Source: Bog-877 sp049518775
GTDB lineage: Bacteria > Chloroflexota > Dormibacteria > Aeolococcales > Bog-877
DNA length: 64,000 bases
Assembly: GCA_049518775.1 (NCBI GenBank)
Contig: JBEKRL010000001.1
Span: 44,286 to 108,285, forward strand
Direction: 5' to 3'
This document shows positions 16,622 to 24,270 of the stretch, one piece after another (the stretch's first letter is position 1; the number at the start of each line of letters is the position of its first letter). The position numbers and the translations under genes were made by a program. The notes below the pieces were generated by a model that saw only the letters and a program-made list of their open reading frames with translations, was not told the DNA's origin and did not search any database.

Positions 16622-17858
16622 ATAGCTCCCAATTGATCGTAGCTCGCGAAGCGTCGAAGGTCCGCTTCCAGAACGGCGACATGGACTTCGTCTTGAACTG
16701 GACCATCGACGTGAGCCAGAGCGTCGGGATGGCGCCGTCCCAGGCCTTCCACGCTCTGCGTGACGTGAAGGATGGGGACCCCGTCGGCTGGGGGAACGGT
16801 TTCCGACTGCATGGGGAGTACAACGCGGCACGGGCGGCTTCCTTCGCCGAGAGTGGCAACTCCGAAGTCGCTGGCCAGTTCAATCTGGTCGCTTTGTACG
16901 GGTACCGGGCGGCGCTGCAGTACACGGATCCGCTGTCGACTCACTTCGCAACCGTCCTGGAGAGGATGGAGCGGACGTTTGCGCGGGGGACCGAGCTACT
17001 CGGCATCCCGATCCGTCCCATCGAAGTCCCCTTCGAGCACACGACACTGGCGGGCTACTTCCTCGAGCACGACCACCAGGAGCGCCCGACGATCGTGATG
17101 GTCGGGGGCGGCGATACGGCCCGAAAAAACCTCTTCTACTTCGCTGGCTTCCCCGGTTGGAAGCGGGGATACAACGTGATCATGGTCGATCTGCCCGGCC
17201 AGGGAGCGATGCTCAACGGCGGCCTCCCCTTCAGAGCGAAGATGCACGATTCGGTCTCGGCTGCCGTGCAGTGGTTGGAAACCAACGCTGCCGTGCCGAC
17301 CGGAGAACTCACGATCTACGGCGTCAGCGGGGGAGGCTGGATCTCGGCACAGGCTGTCGCGGCGGATCCGGGCATCAAGGCCTGGGTGGCAGCAACGCCG
17401 ATCGTCGATATCGCGAAGATGTTCCTGCGAGACATGGGAGCAGTGCTTAGGGCCCCCGGCTGGGCCCTCACGTCGTACCTCCGACTAAGCCAACGCTTCA
17501 ACACGGCCTCGCAGATCAACTTGAACAAGTACGCGTCGCCGTTCGGGACCGAGAATATCGTCACCGGCATCGGCGAGATCATCGACACGGTACGGCCCAT
17601 TGACTTGACCGGCGGCGACCTGCCCTCGCTGTTCTTGGTCAGCGAGGGGAGAGCCCGCAAGTCAAGCGCCAAGCGCTGGCCCTGGGTGACGATTTCCCCA
17701 AGCGCAGCGTTCCGGTTTCGGTGGAGCAGTTGTCAGTCGCCCGTGGCGCTGACGCGCACTGTCAGCTGAACAACCTGCGCCTGGCTCACGGCGTGATCTT
17801 CAGTTGGCTTGATCGTGGATGCGACCGCCTGGCTCGTGACATGAGGCTCTGTTGTTGA
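16618..17858 (+). pseudogene. Alpha/beta hydrolase resembling 2,6-dihydroxypseudooxynicotine hydrolase, frameshifted
   Basis: The first ~345 codons encode an alpha/beta hydrolase with an N-terminal cap region and nucleophile motif GVSGGGW. At 17646-17649 (GGGG) the frame breaks: the current frame runs into unrelated residues and stops at 17769, whereas the -1 frame continues with GESPQVKRQALALGDDFPK and then GADAHCQLNNLRLAHGVIF, which supplies the catalytic His, to a stop at 17858. Adding one G in the G-run restores about 413 residues. Either the gene is broken or the G-run was misread. It starts at ATG 16618, probably leaderless, under TetR control. The family hydrolyses C-C bonds in aromatic degradation; the substrate here is unknown. 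Confidence 0.8.
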
Positions 17859-17879
17859 GCACGGCACGCGGAGTCCCAA

Positions 17880-18019
17880 ACCGTTGACGTCAGGCTGGGG
17901 CATGCGGGCGCTTGGGCGTGGGTGAGCCGGTCCAGCAGGGCGGAGGCCGGGCGGGCGGCGGCGTTCAATAGGGAGTTCCACGCTCCGAAATCCACGTTGG
18001 AGGTGATCACGAGCCCTGG
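17880..18019 (-). pseudogene. Fragment resembling an IstB (IS21) ATPase C-terminus
   Basis: The minus strand reads LVITSNVDFGAWNSLL and then ASALLDRLTH, resembling the late IstB segment with [LT]TSN, FxxW and LLDRLxH. Only about 45 residues remain, with no Walker motifs, and the frame degrades afterwards. Short length makes the assignment tentative. Confidence 0.4.
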
Positions 18020-18023
18020 AGGG

Positions 18024-18293
18024 GCGAGGCAGCTCGGACGCGATCTGCAGGATGCCGACTATCCGATCGGGGCCTGTTCGCCCGAGCCGAGGCTCCTTCG
18101 CTGGAAGCGCCACATCGCCGCCCGGCAGCAGGCCCACGTCAGACAGGGACCGACCGAGGCGGCCAAGAAATTGATCAAGCGGGTGAAGGGCGCTGCCTTC
18201 GGGTTCACCAGCTTCCGAAACTACCGCATCCGCTCACTGCTCCGGGTCGGCAAGCCCGGCTGGGACCTACTCGGTACGAGCAGGCCCCACTGA
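18024..18293 (+). pseudogene. C-terminal remnant of an ISL3-family transposase
   Basis: About 90 residues match the end of ISL3 transposases: LGRDLQDADYPI, RWKRHIAA, QGPTEAAKKLIKRVK (keeping the DDE glutamate in GPTEA), AAFGFTSFRNYRIRSLL and GKPGWDLL. The frame is open up to 17922, but that part is not transposase. The first ~80% of a normal ~430-residue protein is missing, so it cannot work. Confidence 0.8.
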
Positions 18294-18328
18294 AAATCGA
18301 AGAGCCGGAAAAACTGGGCGGCGAAGGG

Positions 18329-19204
18329 TTAGAGTGCGACACCCAGACGGTCGACGAGACCGTTCAACTCCTCTTCGGAAAAGTAGTCGATTACGATCCG
18401 GCCCCGGCCCTTGGACCCAGGCACGATTCTGACGCGGGTGCTGAGCCGCTCGGTCAACGCGCTTTCGACGGCGGCTAGCTGGACGTCAAGGCGGCCTGCT
18501 GTCGCAGCCCGCCGCCGCACCGGGGGCGCCTCCGCCTCGCTCACCAAACGCTCCGTGTCCCGAACCGAGAGGTTGTGGGCAAGGATCCGTTGCAGCATCT
18601 TTACCTGCTGTCCGGGGTCCGCCAGCGATAGGAGCGCCCTCCCATGGGCCGGTGAGATCTGGCCGCTCTGAATGGCCAGTTGAACCTGCGGGGCGGCCTG
18701 AAGGAGCCGCATGGTGTTGGCGACGGCCGAGCGGCTGCGACCAACGCGGTGTGCCACCTGTTCTTGGGTCATGTCGAAGACGTCGCAGAGGCGGGCGAAG
18801 GCGCGCGCCTCGTCGAGGGCGGAGATGTCGCTTCGTTGCAGGTTCTCGACGAGCGATAGTTCCAGCTTCTCTCGGTCGGGTCCCACTGGCCGGACCACCG
18901 CCGGTACCCGCGCCAGCCCGGCCATCTGGGCCGCCCTGAGGCGGCGCTCACCAGCTACCAACTGAAAGCGCTCTCCGCTGGTCTCCACGACGAGCGGCTG
19001 CAGGACCCCGAAGGCGGCGATGGACTCGGACAGGGTCTGGAGGGGGCCCTCATCAAAGCTGGTTCGGGGCTGTTCCGGGTTGGGGTCGATCAGGGAGATG
19101 GGGACATCGCGGGGCCCTGGCCCTACCAGGGGCCCACTGAAGCCGGGGGCGCCGGTGGGGATGAGCTGCTCAAGGCCTCGCCCGAGGCCTCGCCTCTTGG
19201 TCAT
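18329..19204 (-). CDS. parB: Chromosome partitioning protein ParB
   Basis: 291 residues. The N-terminus KRRGLGRGLEQLIP is the ParA-contact region typical of ParB/Spo0J, followed by the CTP-binding ParB domain with GERRLRAAQ, a helix-turn-helix (TQEQVAHRVGRSRSAVANTMRLL) and a C-terminal dimer region. It spreads from parS and recruits SMC and ParA. Its ATG overlaps the parA stop as ATGA, and a perfect parS lies just beyond parA. Confidence 0.96.
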   Translation of the reverse strand: MTKRRGLGRGLEQLIPTGAPGFSGPLVGPGPRDVPISLIDPNPEQPRTSFDEGPLQTLSESIAAFGVLQPLVVETSGERFQLVAGERRLRAAQMAGLARVPAVVRPVGPDREKLELSLVENLQRSDISALDEARAFARLCDVFDMTQEQVAHRVGRSRSAVANTMRLLQAAPQVQLAIQSGQISPAHGRALLSLADPGQQVKMLQRILAHNLSVRDTERLVSEAEAPPVRRRAATAGRLDVQLAAVESALTERLSTRVRIVPGSKGRGRIVIDYFSEEELNGLVDRLGVAL

Positions 19205-19983
19205 GCGGCCACGGCGGCTGTGCGCAGGAGCAACTCCTCAGCCAGGGCTCGGTAGGCCGCCGCTCCACGCCCGGTGGGATCGTAGAGGGTGATCGGCAGT
19301 CCGTGGCTGGGAGCCTCGCTGAGACGGACGGATCGCGGGATGACCGTGTTGAAGGCTTGGTCTCCAAATTGGCGGCGGACTTCGCTGACCACCTGCGAAC
19401 TGAGGATGGTTCTCGGGTCGAAGAGGGTCAGCACAATCCCGGCCAGCGATAGGCCTGGGTTCAGCGACTGCCTGACCAGTGACTGGGACTGGGTCAGGAG
19501 ACTCAGCCCCTCCAGCGCGTAGTACTCGCACTGGAGAGGGACCAGCATCGAGTCCGCCGCGACCAGGCAGTTGACGGTGAGCAATCCCAGCGACGGGGGC
19601 GTGTCGAGCAGGACGTAGTCGTAGTTCTGCAGGCCGTCCAGCGCCAGCCTCAGCCGAGACTCGCGGAGGGGTAGCTCGGCGAGCTCCAGCTCGGAGCCGG
19701 CCAGGGAGACGTTGGAGGGAACCAGGGTCAATCCGGGAACGTCGTCGATCTTGCGGGCTAGCTCGGAAATGGGCTGGCCAAGAACGATGACGTCATAGAT
19801 GGAGCTGACGAGCTCTGACGGACGGACACCGAGCCCCGAGGTCGCGTTGGCTTGAGGGTCGCAGTCGACGAGGAGGACCTGGAGCCCCCGCTCAGCCAAG
19901 GCTGCACCCAGGTTGACCGCGGTCGTGGTCTTGCCCACGCCCCCCTTCTGGTTGCACACGGCGATGACCATGGGACGGGACAT
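19201..19983 (-). CDS. parA: Chromosome partitioning ATPase ParA (Soj)
   Basis: 260 residues with the deviant Walker A KGGVGKTT (13-20), VLLVDCDPQANATSGLG and the YVLLDTPPSLG Walker B region. The ATP-bound dimer binds DNA non-specifically and drives origin segregation with ParB. ATG at 19983 (MSRPMVIAVCNQ) is chosen because TATACT lies 7 bases upstream; a longer frame from GTG 20025 would translate through parS and is unlikely. Confidence 0.95.
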   Translation of the reverse strand: MSRPMVIAVCNQKGGVGKTTTAVNLGAALAERGLQVLLVDCDPQANATSGLGVRPSELVSSIYDVIVLGQPISELARKIDDVPGLTLVPSNVSLAGSELELAELPLRESRLRLALDGLQNYDYVLLDTPPSLGLLTVNCLVAADSMLVPLQCEYYALEGLSLLTQSQSLVRQSLNPGLSLAGIVLTLFDPRTILSSQVVSEVRRQFGDQAFNTVIPRSVRLSEAPSHGLPITLYDPTGRGAAAYRALAEELLLRTAAVAA

Positions 19984-19990
19984 GAGCGGC

Positions 19991-19996
19991 AGTATA
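19991..19996 (-). promoter_or_regulatory. -10 element of parAB, leaderless
   Basis: Minus-strand TATACT, then GCCGCTC, then the parA ATG at 19983. A -35 at the usual 16-18 base spacing falls inside the parS palindrome, so ParB bound at parS should repress its own operon. Confidence 0.6.
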
Positions 19997-20008
19997 GGAG
20001 CGGGAGGA

Positions 20009-20024
20009 TGTTTCACGTGAAACA
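20009..20024. other. parS centromere site
   Basis: TGTTTCACGTGAAACA, a perfect 16-base palindrome identical to the bacterial parS consensus bound by ParB. It is 26 bases upstream of parA and about 10.6 kb from dnaA, as expected for an origin-proximal parS. I saw no second copy in the window. Confidence 0.97.
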
Positions 20025-20035
20025 CCTTGACGTCT

Positions 20036-20785
20036 TCATGGCGACCAGCCGGACGACTGGCCCGGGATCAGCTCTCCCGCCCGGTACCGTCGGCGCCCCG
20101 CGCCATCGCGCACCTCGACGGTCCCGGCCCCAAACACCTTCCAGCCCTGGTTGGTACTCAGGATGGCCGTCCGCTCGGAGATGCCGATCAGGCGGTGGCC
20201 GGCCGGGACGCTGCGAATGATGGCCGGCGCTAAGAGTCGCATGAAGGTGGAGTCCCAGTGGACTCCGAACACCGTTCCGGGGCACAGGCCGAGGCCGCCA
20301 CTGAACTGAAACCGCCCTCGAGCAGGCCCGGATCGCTCGGAACTTCCCGCCACCATGGCACCGGCGCTGCATCCTGCGTAGACCGACCCGGCGTGCAGAG
20401 CCTCCACGATCGCGGTCCAGAGGGGGGTCCGCTCGACGGAGCGAGCGAGGTACTGGGGGTTGCCGCCGGAGAAGAAGATCAGGCTGGCTCGGCGCGCAGC
20501 CTCCGCGTACTCCTCGACGGCCGCATCCTCACGGGTGCGCACCGGCAGCGCGCGGGCGTGCAGGCCCAGAGCCGCGTAGTGGTCCCGCCCCATGCGGTTC
20601 CAGCGCGCGAAGACGGTCTCACCCTCCGGAGCGCTAGCGGTCGCGAGCACGACCACCGATCCATCTCCGCCGGCCCCCCTCAGGGCCTCGAGCTCGCCCT
20701 CGCCGACCCAGGGCAGGAACTCCCCGGAGCCCAGCAGCAGGCACCGGGGAGTTCCATATGACGCCTTCTCTCCCTCAGACTCCAT
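20036..20785 (-). CDS. Peptidase S51/cyanophycinase-like protein
   Basis: 249 residues of the class I glutamine-amidotransferase-like fold used by peptidase E and cyanophycinase. The nucleophile elbow is GCSAGAM (Ser), and LIFFSGGNPQYL is the family substrate-loop region; a downstream His in GVHWDSTF could complete the active site. Substrates in the family are Asp-X dipeptides or cyanophycin; no cyanophycin synthetase is visible here, so the role is open. ATG at 20785 lies 21 bases after the SPFH gene on the same strand. Confidence 0.75.
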   Translation of the reverse strand: MESEGEKASYGTPRCLLLGSGEFLPWVGEGELEALRGAGGDGSVVVLATASAPEGETVFARWNRMGRDHYAALGLHARALPVRTREDAAVEEYAEAARRASLIFFSGGNPQYLARSVERTPLWTAIVEALHAGSVYAGCSAGAMVAGSSERSGPARGRFQFSGGLGLCPGTVFGVHWDSTFMRLLAPAIIRSVPAGHRLIGISERTAILSTNQGWKVFGAGTVEVRDGAGRRRYRAGELIPGQSSGWSP

Positions 20786-20806
20786 CTGCCCCGGTCGGGC
20801 GCCGGG

Positions 20807-21670
20807 TCATTCGCTCTTGGGCCGCGGCGGCCTGGGGCGTTCAGCGGCGGTGACCTTGGCTTGGAGCTCGTCCAGTGGCTTGGCACGCTGTCCGTTGCGC
20901 TGGCCAGCCCTTGAATTGATCTCCATGAAGGGCTGAATCAGGTCGAGGGGCAGGGGGAAGACCACGACCGTGCTCTGCTCGGTGCCGATCTCAGTGAGGG
21001 TCTGCAGATAGCGCAGCTGGAGGGTGGCCGGCTCCCTGCCGATCACCTCCGCGGCGTCTGACAACTGCTGGGCCGCCTGGAATTCGCCCTCGGCCCGGAT
21101 TATCTTGGCGCGCTTCTCGCGTTCCGCCTCCGCCTGCATGGCCATGGCGCGCTGCATCGACTGGGGCAGGTCGACGTCCTTGACCTCGACCGCGGTCACC
21201 TTCACCCCCCAAGGCTCGGTCTGCTCGTCGATCACCGTCTGCAGCTCGGCGTTGACCTTGTCTCGCTGGCTCAGCAGCTCATCCAGGGTGGACTGTCCCA
21301 GGATCGAACGGAGGGTGGTCTGGGCGGCGGTCGAGATGCTGCCCAGGTAGTTGTTGACCTTGACATAGGCATCACGAGCATCGACGACCCGGAAGAACAC
21401 CACCGCGGTGACGCGAACGGTGACGTTGTCCTTGGTGATGATGTCCTGCGCCGGCACCTGATGGACGTTGATTCGGAGGTCGATCTTGTAGAGGCGGTCG
21501 ATGCCGAACGGGATGATCAAGCGCGGACCCGGCCCCTTGACGTCGATGAGGCGGCCCAAGCGGAAGACCACGCCCCGCTCGTACTCGTTGATGACTCGGA
21601 AACCGGTGGCAAAGGTGGTTAGGAGAAGGATCACCACCACCACCACCAACAACAGAGCTGCGCTGCCCAC
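20807..21670 (-). CDS. SPFH/band 7 (stomatin-like) membrane protein
   Basis: 287 residues. One N-terminal membrane helix (AALLLVVVVVILLLTTFATGF) is followed by the SPFH domain (INEYERGVVFRLGRL, VPAQDIITKDNVTVRVTAVV) and a coiled-coil rich in Glu/Lys/Ala. Such proteins form large membrane-microdomain oligomers. GTG 21670 is preferred because AGGAGG lies ~9 bases upstream. The neighbouring NfeD gene is the usual partner of this family. Confidence 0.92.
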   Translation of the reverse strand: MGSAALLLVVVVVILLLTTFATGFRVINEYERGVVFRLGRLIDVKGPGPRLIIPFGIDRLYKIDLRINVHQVPAQDIITKDNVTVRVTAVVFFRVVDARDAYVKVNNYLGSISTAAQTTLRSILGQSTLDELLSQRDKVNAELQTVIDEQTEPWGVKVTAVEVKDVDLPQSMQRAMAMQAEAEREKRAKIIRAEGEFQAAQQLSDAAEVIGREPATLQLRYLQTLTEIGTEQSTVVVFPLPLDLIQPFMEINSRAGQRNGQRAKPLDELQAKVTAAERPRPPRPKSE

Positions 21671-21683
21671 TGCCTCGTCCTCC

Positions 21684-22466
21684 TTACTTGCTAGGGGACC
21701 CGGCGACCGCTCCGGGTCCCGCGCCATTCCTGCCGACCGGCATTGGCCCCGGCAACGCCTCCACGATCAGGGTAAGCCCGTCTTGGGCTAGCACCACCAC
21801 TTCGGTCCCGGCCTGCAGGGGCTCGCTGTCCCGGGACACCACTCGCCAAAGCTCGCCCTCCACCGAGGCGATGGCGGACGGAGCGCCACCCTCGCGCACC
21901 ACCGCAGTCAGGCCCAGAAGCTCGTGGCTGTTCGGCCCGAACGGTAGGTGCCTGACCCGCAGCGCCCTTCGGCTCAGGGTCAACCAGATCATCCCGCCCA
22001 CGACCGGGACGCTGATCAGCACGACCAAGTTGACGCTGGTGGCGGCGGTGGACCCGTTGAACAGCAGCAGGCCGCCGGCGATCGCCGCTCCAACCCCGGC
22101 CAGGCTGAGGAAGCCATGAGTGTGGCCTGATGTGTCCACCGCCAAGAGGGCGGCCGCCGCACCGACCATCACCACACCCGCCAGGTTGACGGGCAGGTTA
22201 AGCAGTCCGACCGCCGCCAGCACTCCCGCCAGCACTCCCACGGAGCCGAACACGATCGACCCCGGATGGACTGCTTCCAGGCCCACCCCAAGCAGGGCGA
22301 TCAGCAGCAGCACAAAGGCCACAGTCGGATTTGCCAGCACGGCCAGCATTCCAGAGTGATGGGTGGCCAGCGCGTGCACGGGGACCGCCGCCAGCACCGG
22401 CAGCTGGGTCACCAAGGAGCCGCAGACTGCAATCGAGGCCGCACCCGCGATCTGCCGGCGAGTCAT
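21684..22466 (-). CDS. NfeD family membrane protein
   Basis: 260 residues: several membrane helices (residues ~30-160, e.g. PTVAFVLLLIALLGVGLEAVH) then a C-terminal OB-fold NfeD domain (LLGLTAVVREGGAPSA...GELWRVVSRD). The N-terminal ClpP-like protease domain of the long form is absent, although the multi-helix membrane part is kept. It partners SPFH proteins, here encoded 13 bases downstream. ATG 22466 begins the recognisable protein; TATGAT lies nine bases upstream. Confidence 0.85.
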   Translation of the reverse strand: MTRRQIAGAASIAVCGSLVTQLPVLAAVPVHALATHHSGMLAVLANPTVAFVLLLIALLGVGLEAVHPGSIVFGSVGVLAGVLAAVGLLNLPVNLAGVVMVGAAAALLAVDTSGHTHGFLSLAGVGAAIAGGLLLFNGSTAATSVNLVVLISVPVVGGMIWLTLSRRALRVRHLPFGPNSHELLGLTAVVREGGAPSAIASVEGELWRVVSRDSEPLQAGTEVVVLAQDGLTLIVEALPGPMPVGRNGAGPGAVAGSPSK

Positions 22467-22521
22467 GGCGCTTTGATCATACGCCGCCAACTCGCGGAGT
22501 CTCGCTGGTGATCTCCGGGCG

Positions 22522-22527
22522 GATAAT
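22522..22527 (+). promoter_or_regulatory. -10 element driving a leaderless leader ORF before the FemX-like gene
   Basis: GATAAT followed by CGCCGG and ATG (22534). The ATG opens a nine-codon ORF ending at the FemX-like start. Confidence 0.5.
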
Positions 22528-22533
22528 CGCCGG

Positions 22534-22563
22534 ATGCCAAGCGAGGCGGCTTCACGGAGTTGA
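22534..22563 (+). CDS. Nine-codon leader ORF overlapping the FemX-like start
   Basis: MPSEAASRS and stop TGA at 22561-22563. The stop overlaps the TTG start of the next gene as TTGA. The FemX-like gene has no properly spaced Shine-Dalgarno, so a ribosome that begins on this leaderless ORF and re-initiates at TTG is a plausible route of translation. The peptide itself carries no recognisable attenuator codon run. Confidence 0.4.
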   Translation: MPSEAASRS

Positions 22564-23612
22564 AAGCCCAGGAGTCCGTCCCCACGCAGGTGGCTGCGGT
22601 CGAAGGGGACGGCCAGGCCAGGTGGGACAGCTACGTCGGCCAGCAGGAGCACGGGAATCTGCTGCAGTCCTGGGGTTGGGGGGAGCTGCGCCGCCGCTAT
22701 GGGTGGAGCGTTCTGCGCCTGGCCGCCGTCAGGGGTCCGGAAGCCACCTGGGTCGGGGCGATCCAGGTGCTGCAGCAGAGGTTGGGCCCGGGCGGCTGGG
22801 GGTACGCGCCCCAGGGGCCGGTACTCTCGTCGCTCGGCGACGAGGCAGCCTGCCAGGCGCTGCTGCGAGCGGCGGTGTTGCAATTGCGACGCAACCGCAT
22901 ATTCCAGCTGAAGTGTGACCCGGAGTGGCCGGTGGCCTCGGTCCAGGCTCAGAGGCTGATCTCCAAATGTGGGCTGCGTCCGGCGCACTTCGACGTCCAG
23001 CATCGCCAGACGTGGCTGCTTGACCTCGAGGGCGGGATCGAGGCCGTCTCGGCTCGCATCCCGGCCACTACCAGGTACAGCGTCCGGGTCGCGCAGCGGA
23101 ACCGGGTGGTGGTCAGCCAGGAGTACGGCCCCCGGGCGGTGGAGACCTTCTACGCGCTCCACATGGACACCGTGGGGCGCAAGAGGTTCAGCTCCCGGCC
23201 CCTCAGCTACTACCAGGCCGCCGCCCAGGAGCTCGGGGCGACCATCTTCATCGCCTCCCAGAGCGGCACGCCGCTGGCGGCCGGATTTACGGTCGCGTTC
23301 GGGAAACGGCTGGTGCACCTCTACGGCGGGACCAGCAACGCGGTGCCCAGCGCCCGTGCCAGCTATGCCCTGCAGTGGGCCATGATCCAGTGGGGGGTGG
23401 AACGAGGGTGCACGATCTATGACATGTGGGGGGTGCCGCGCCGGTTCGATCGCGCCAACCCCGACCACGGGTACGCCACCTTCAAGACCAACTGGGGGGG
23501 GCGGCTGGGCAGCTACGGTGGGCTCATGATCGCGCCCCTGCTGGGCCCTCTTGATCCGGTCGTGCACGGAGTGGAGTCGTTCCTCCTGCGCCGTCGGCCA
23601 CTGCTGCGCTGA
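22560..23612 (+). CDS. FemAB/FemX-like peptidoglycan bridge aminoacyltransferase (GNAT fold)
   Basis: 350 residues with the paired GNAT-like domains of the Fem family: LLQSWGWGELRRRYGW near the N-terminus, GYAPQGPV in the middle, and YDMWGVPRRFDRANPDHGYATFKTNWGG near the C-terminus (given in part), all hallmark segments. Fem enzymes add amino acids from aminoacyl-tRNA to the peptide stem of lipid II, building the interpeptide bridge. Start TTG 22560 overlaps the leader ORF stop. Confidence 0.85.
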   Translation: MKAQESVPTQVAAVEGDGQARWDSYVGQQEHGNLLQSWGWGELRRRYGWSVLRLAAVRGPEATWVGAIQVLQQRLGPGGWGYAPQGPVLSSLGDEAACQALLRAAVLQLRRNRIFQLKCDPEWPVASVQAQRLISKCGLRPAHFDVQHRQTWLLDLEGGIEAVSARIPATTRYSVRVAQRNRVVVSQEYGPRAVETFYALHMDTVGRKRFSSRPLSYYQAAAQELGATIFIASQSGTPLAAGFTVAFGKRLVHLYGGTSNAVPSARASYALQWAMIQWGVERGCTIYDMWGVPRRFDRANPDHGYATFKTNWGGRLGSYGGLMIAPLLGPLDPVVHGVESFLLRRRPLLR

Positions 23613-23666
23613 GCGGACGCCCTGGGGTTACAGCGCCGACCCTGCGGGGCTCCCCGCTTGCCCGCC

Positions 23667-23672
23667 TAGAAT
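23667..23672 (+). promoter_or_regulatory. -10 element of SRPBCC gene, leaderless
   Basis: TAGAAT, then CTGGGC, then ATG at 23679; spacing of six bases as in the other leaderless genes of the window. Confidence 0.55.
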
Positions 23673-23678
23673 CTGGGC

Positions 23679-24266
23679 ATGCTCTATCTGGGCCGCCACC
23701 GCAGGAATCGCTGGGTGGCCACAGTGTTCGCGCCGCCTCGCGAGGTGTTCGCGGTGGCCGAGCAGGTCATGGGCCTGCCGCCCTTCAGCTTCCGGATCGT
23801 CGACGACCACACGGCCGAGGTGGTGCAGGAGCTGGCCAACGGGCTCTTCGGCCAGTGGTCCAAGGTCAAGCGCCCCAAGACCAAAGTGCGGATCGAGTGT
23901 CATCCGACCAGCCAGGGAACTGAGCTGACCATGGTCGCCGAGGGTCAGCGCAGCGCCACGATGAGAGCGGTCAACCTGCTGCGGATCCTGACCAGGGGCG
24001 AGCGCGACGCCGCCACCGCGTACCGGTACCGGACCATCTCGCCGGGTCCCTGCACTGTGGTCCAGAGTTGGTCCGGAACCGGCTACCCGATCTTCCTAGG
24101 CCCGGACCACCAGTCCCAGCGGGGCGCGGCGGTGCGGCCTGCGACCCCGCTCACTGCCCTGGAGCAGACCGGGCGGTGGGTCCGTGTCCGGGCCGGTAGC
24201 GCCGAGGATGGACAGGAGGGCTGGATCGAGGCCGATCAGCTGGTCTCGGACCCGACCCCTGCCTAG
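23679..24266 (+). CDS. SRPBCC-like protein with C-terminal SH3-like segment
   Basis: 195 residues. The first ~130 residues (VATVFAPPREVFAVAEQVMG..., TELTMVAEGQRS) look like an SRPBCC/polyketide-cyclase ligand-binding fold; the last ~55 (RPATPLTALEQTGRWVRV, GWIEADQLV) resemble a bacterial SH3 domain. No signal peptide is visible. Function unknown. It converges on zwf with a 4-base gap. Confidence 0.55.
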   Translation: MLYLGRHRRNRWVATVFAPPREVFAVAEQVMGLPPFSFRIVDDHTAEVVQELANGLFGQWSKVKRPKTKVRIECHPTSQGTELTMVAEGQRSATMRAVNLLRILTRGERDAATAYRYRTISPGPCTVVQSWSGTGYPIFLGPDHQSQRGAAVRPATPLTALEQTGRWVRVRAGSAEDGQEGWIEADQLVSDPTPA

Positions 24267-24270
24267 GCGC

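Larger units (their letters stand above)
17845..18306. mobile_element. Decayed insertion-sequence debris (ISL3-like and IS21-like pieces)
   Basis: Between the hydrolase end and parB lie fragments of two transposition genes on opposite strands, with no intact element. The right edge has GAAGAGCC (18299-18306), whose complement GGCTCTTC resembles ISL3-family termini; GGCTCTGTT at 17845-17853 could be the left partner but only its first six bases agree. No target duplication was seen. The debris may have carried or truncated the TetR/hydrolase island. Confidence 0.6.

Noticed and set aside
19201..20025. Longer ParA starting at GTG 20025 (MFHVKH...)
   Set aside because: The extension is simply a translation of the parS palindrome and lies upstream of the TATACT promoter element.
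21684..23567. A 627-residue version of the NfeD protein
   Set aside because: The first ~367 residues are antisense to the FemX-like gene; the true protein begins at ATG 22466.
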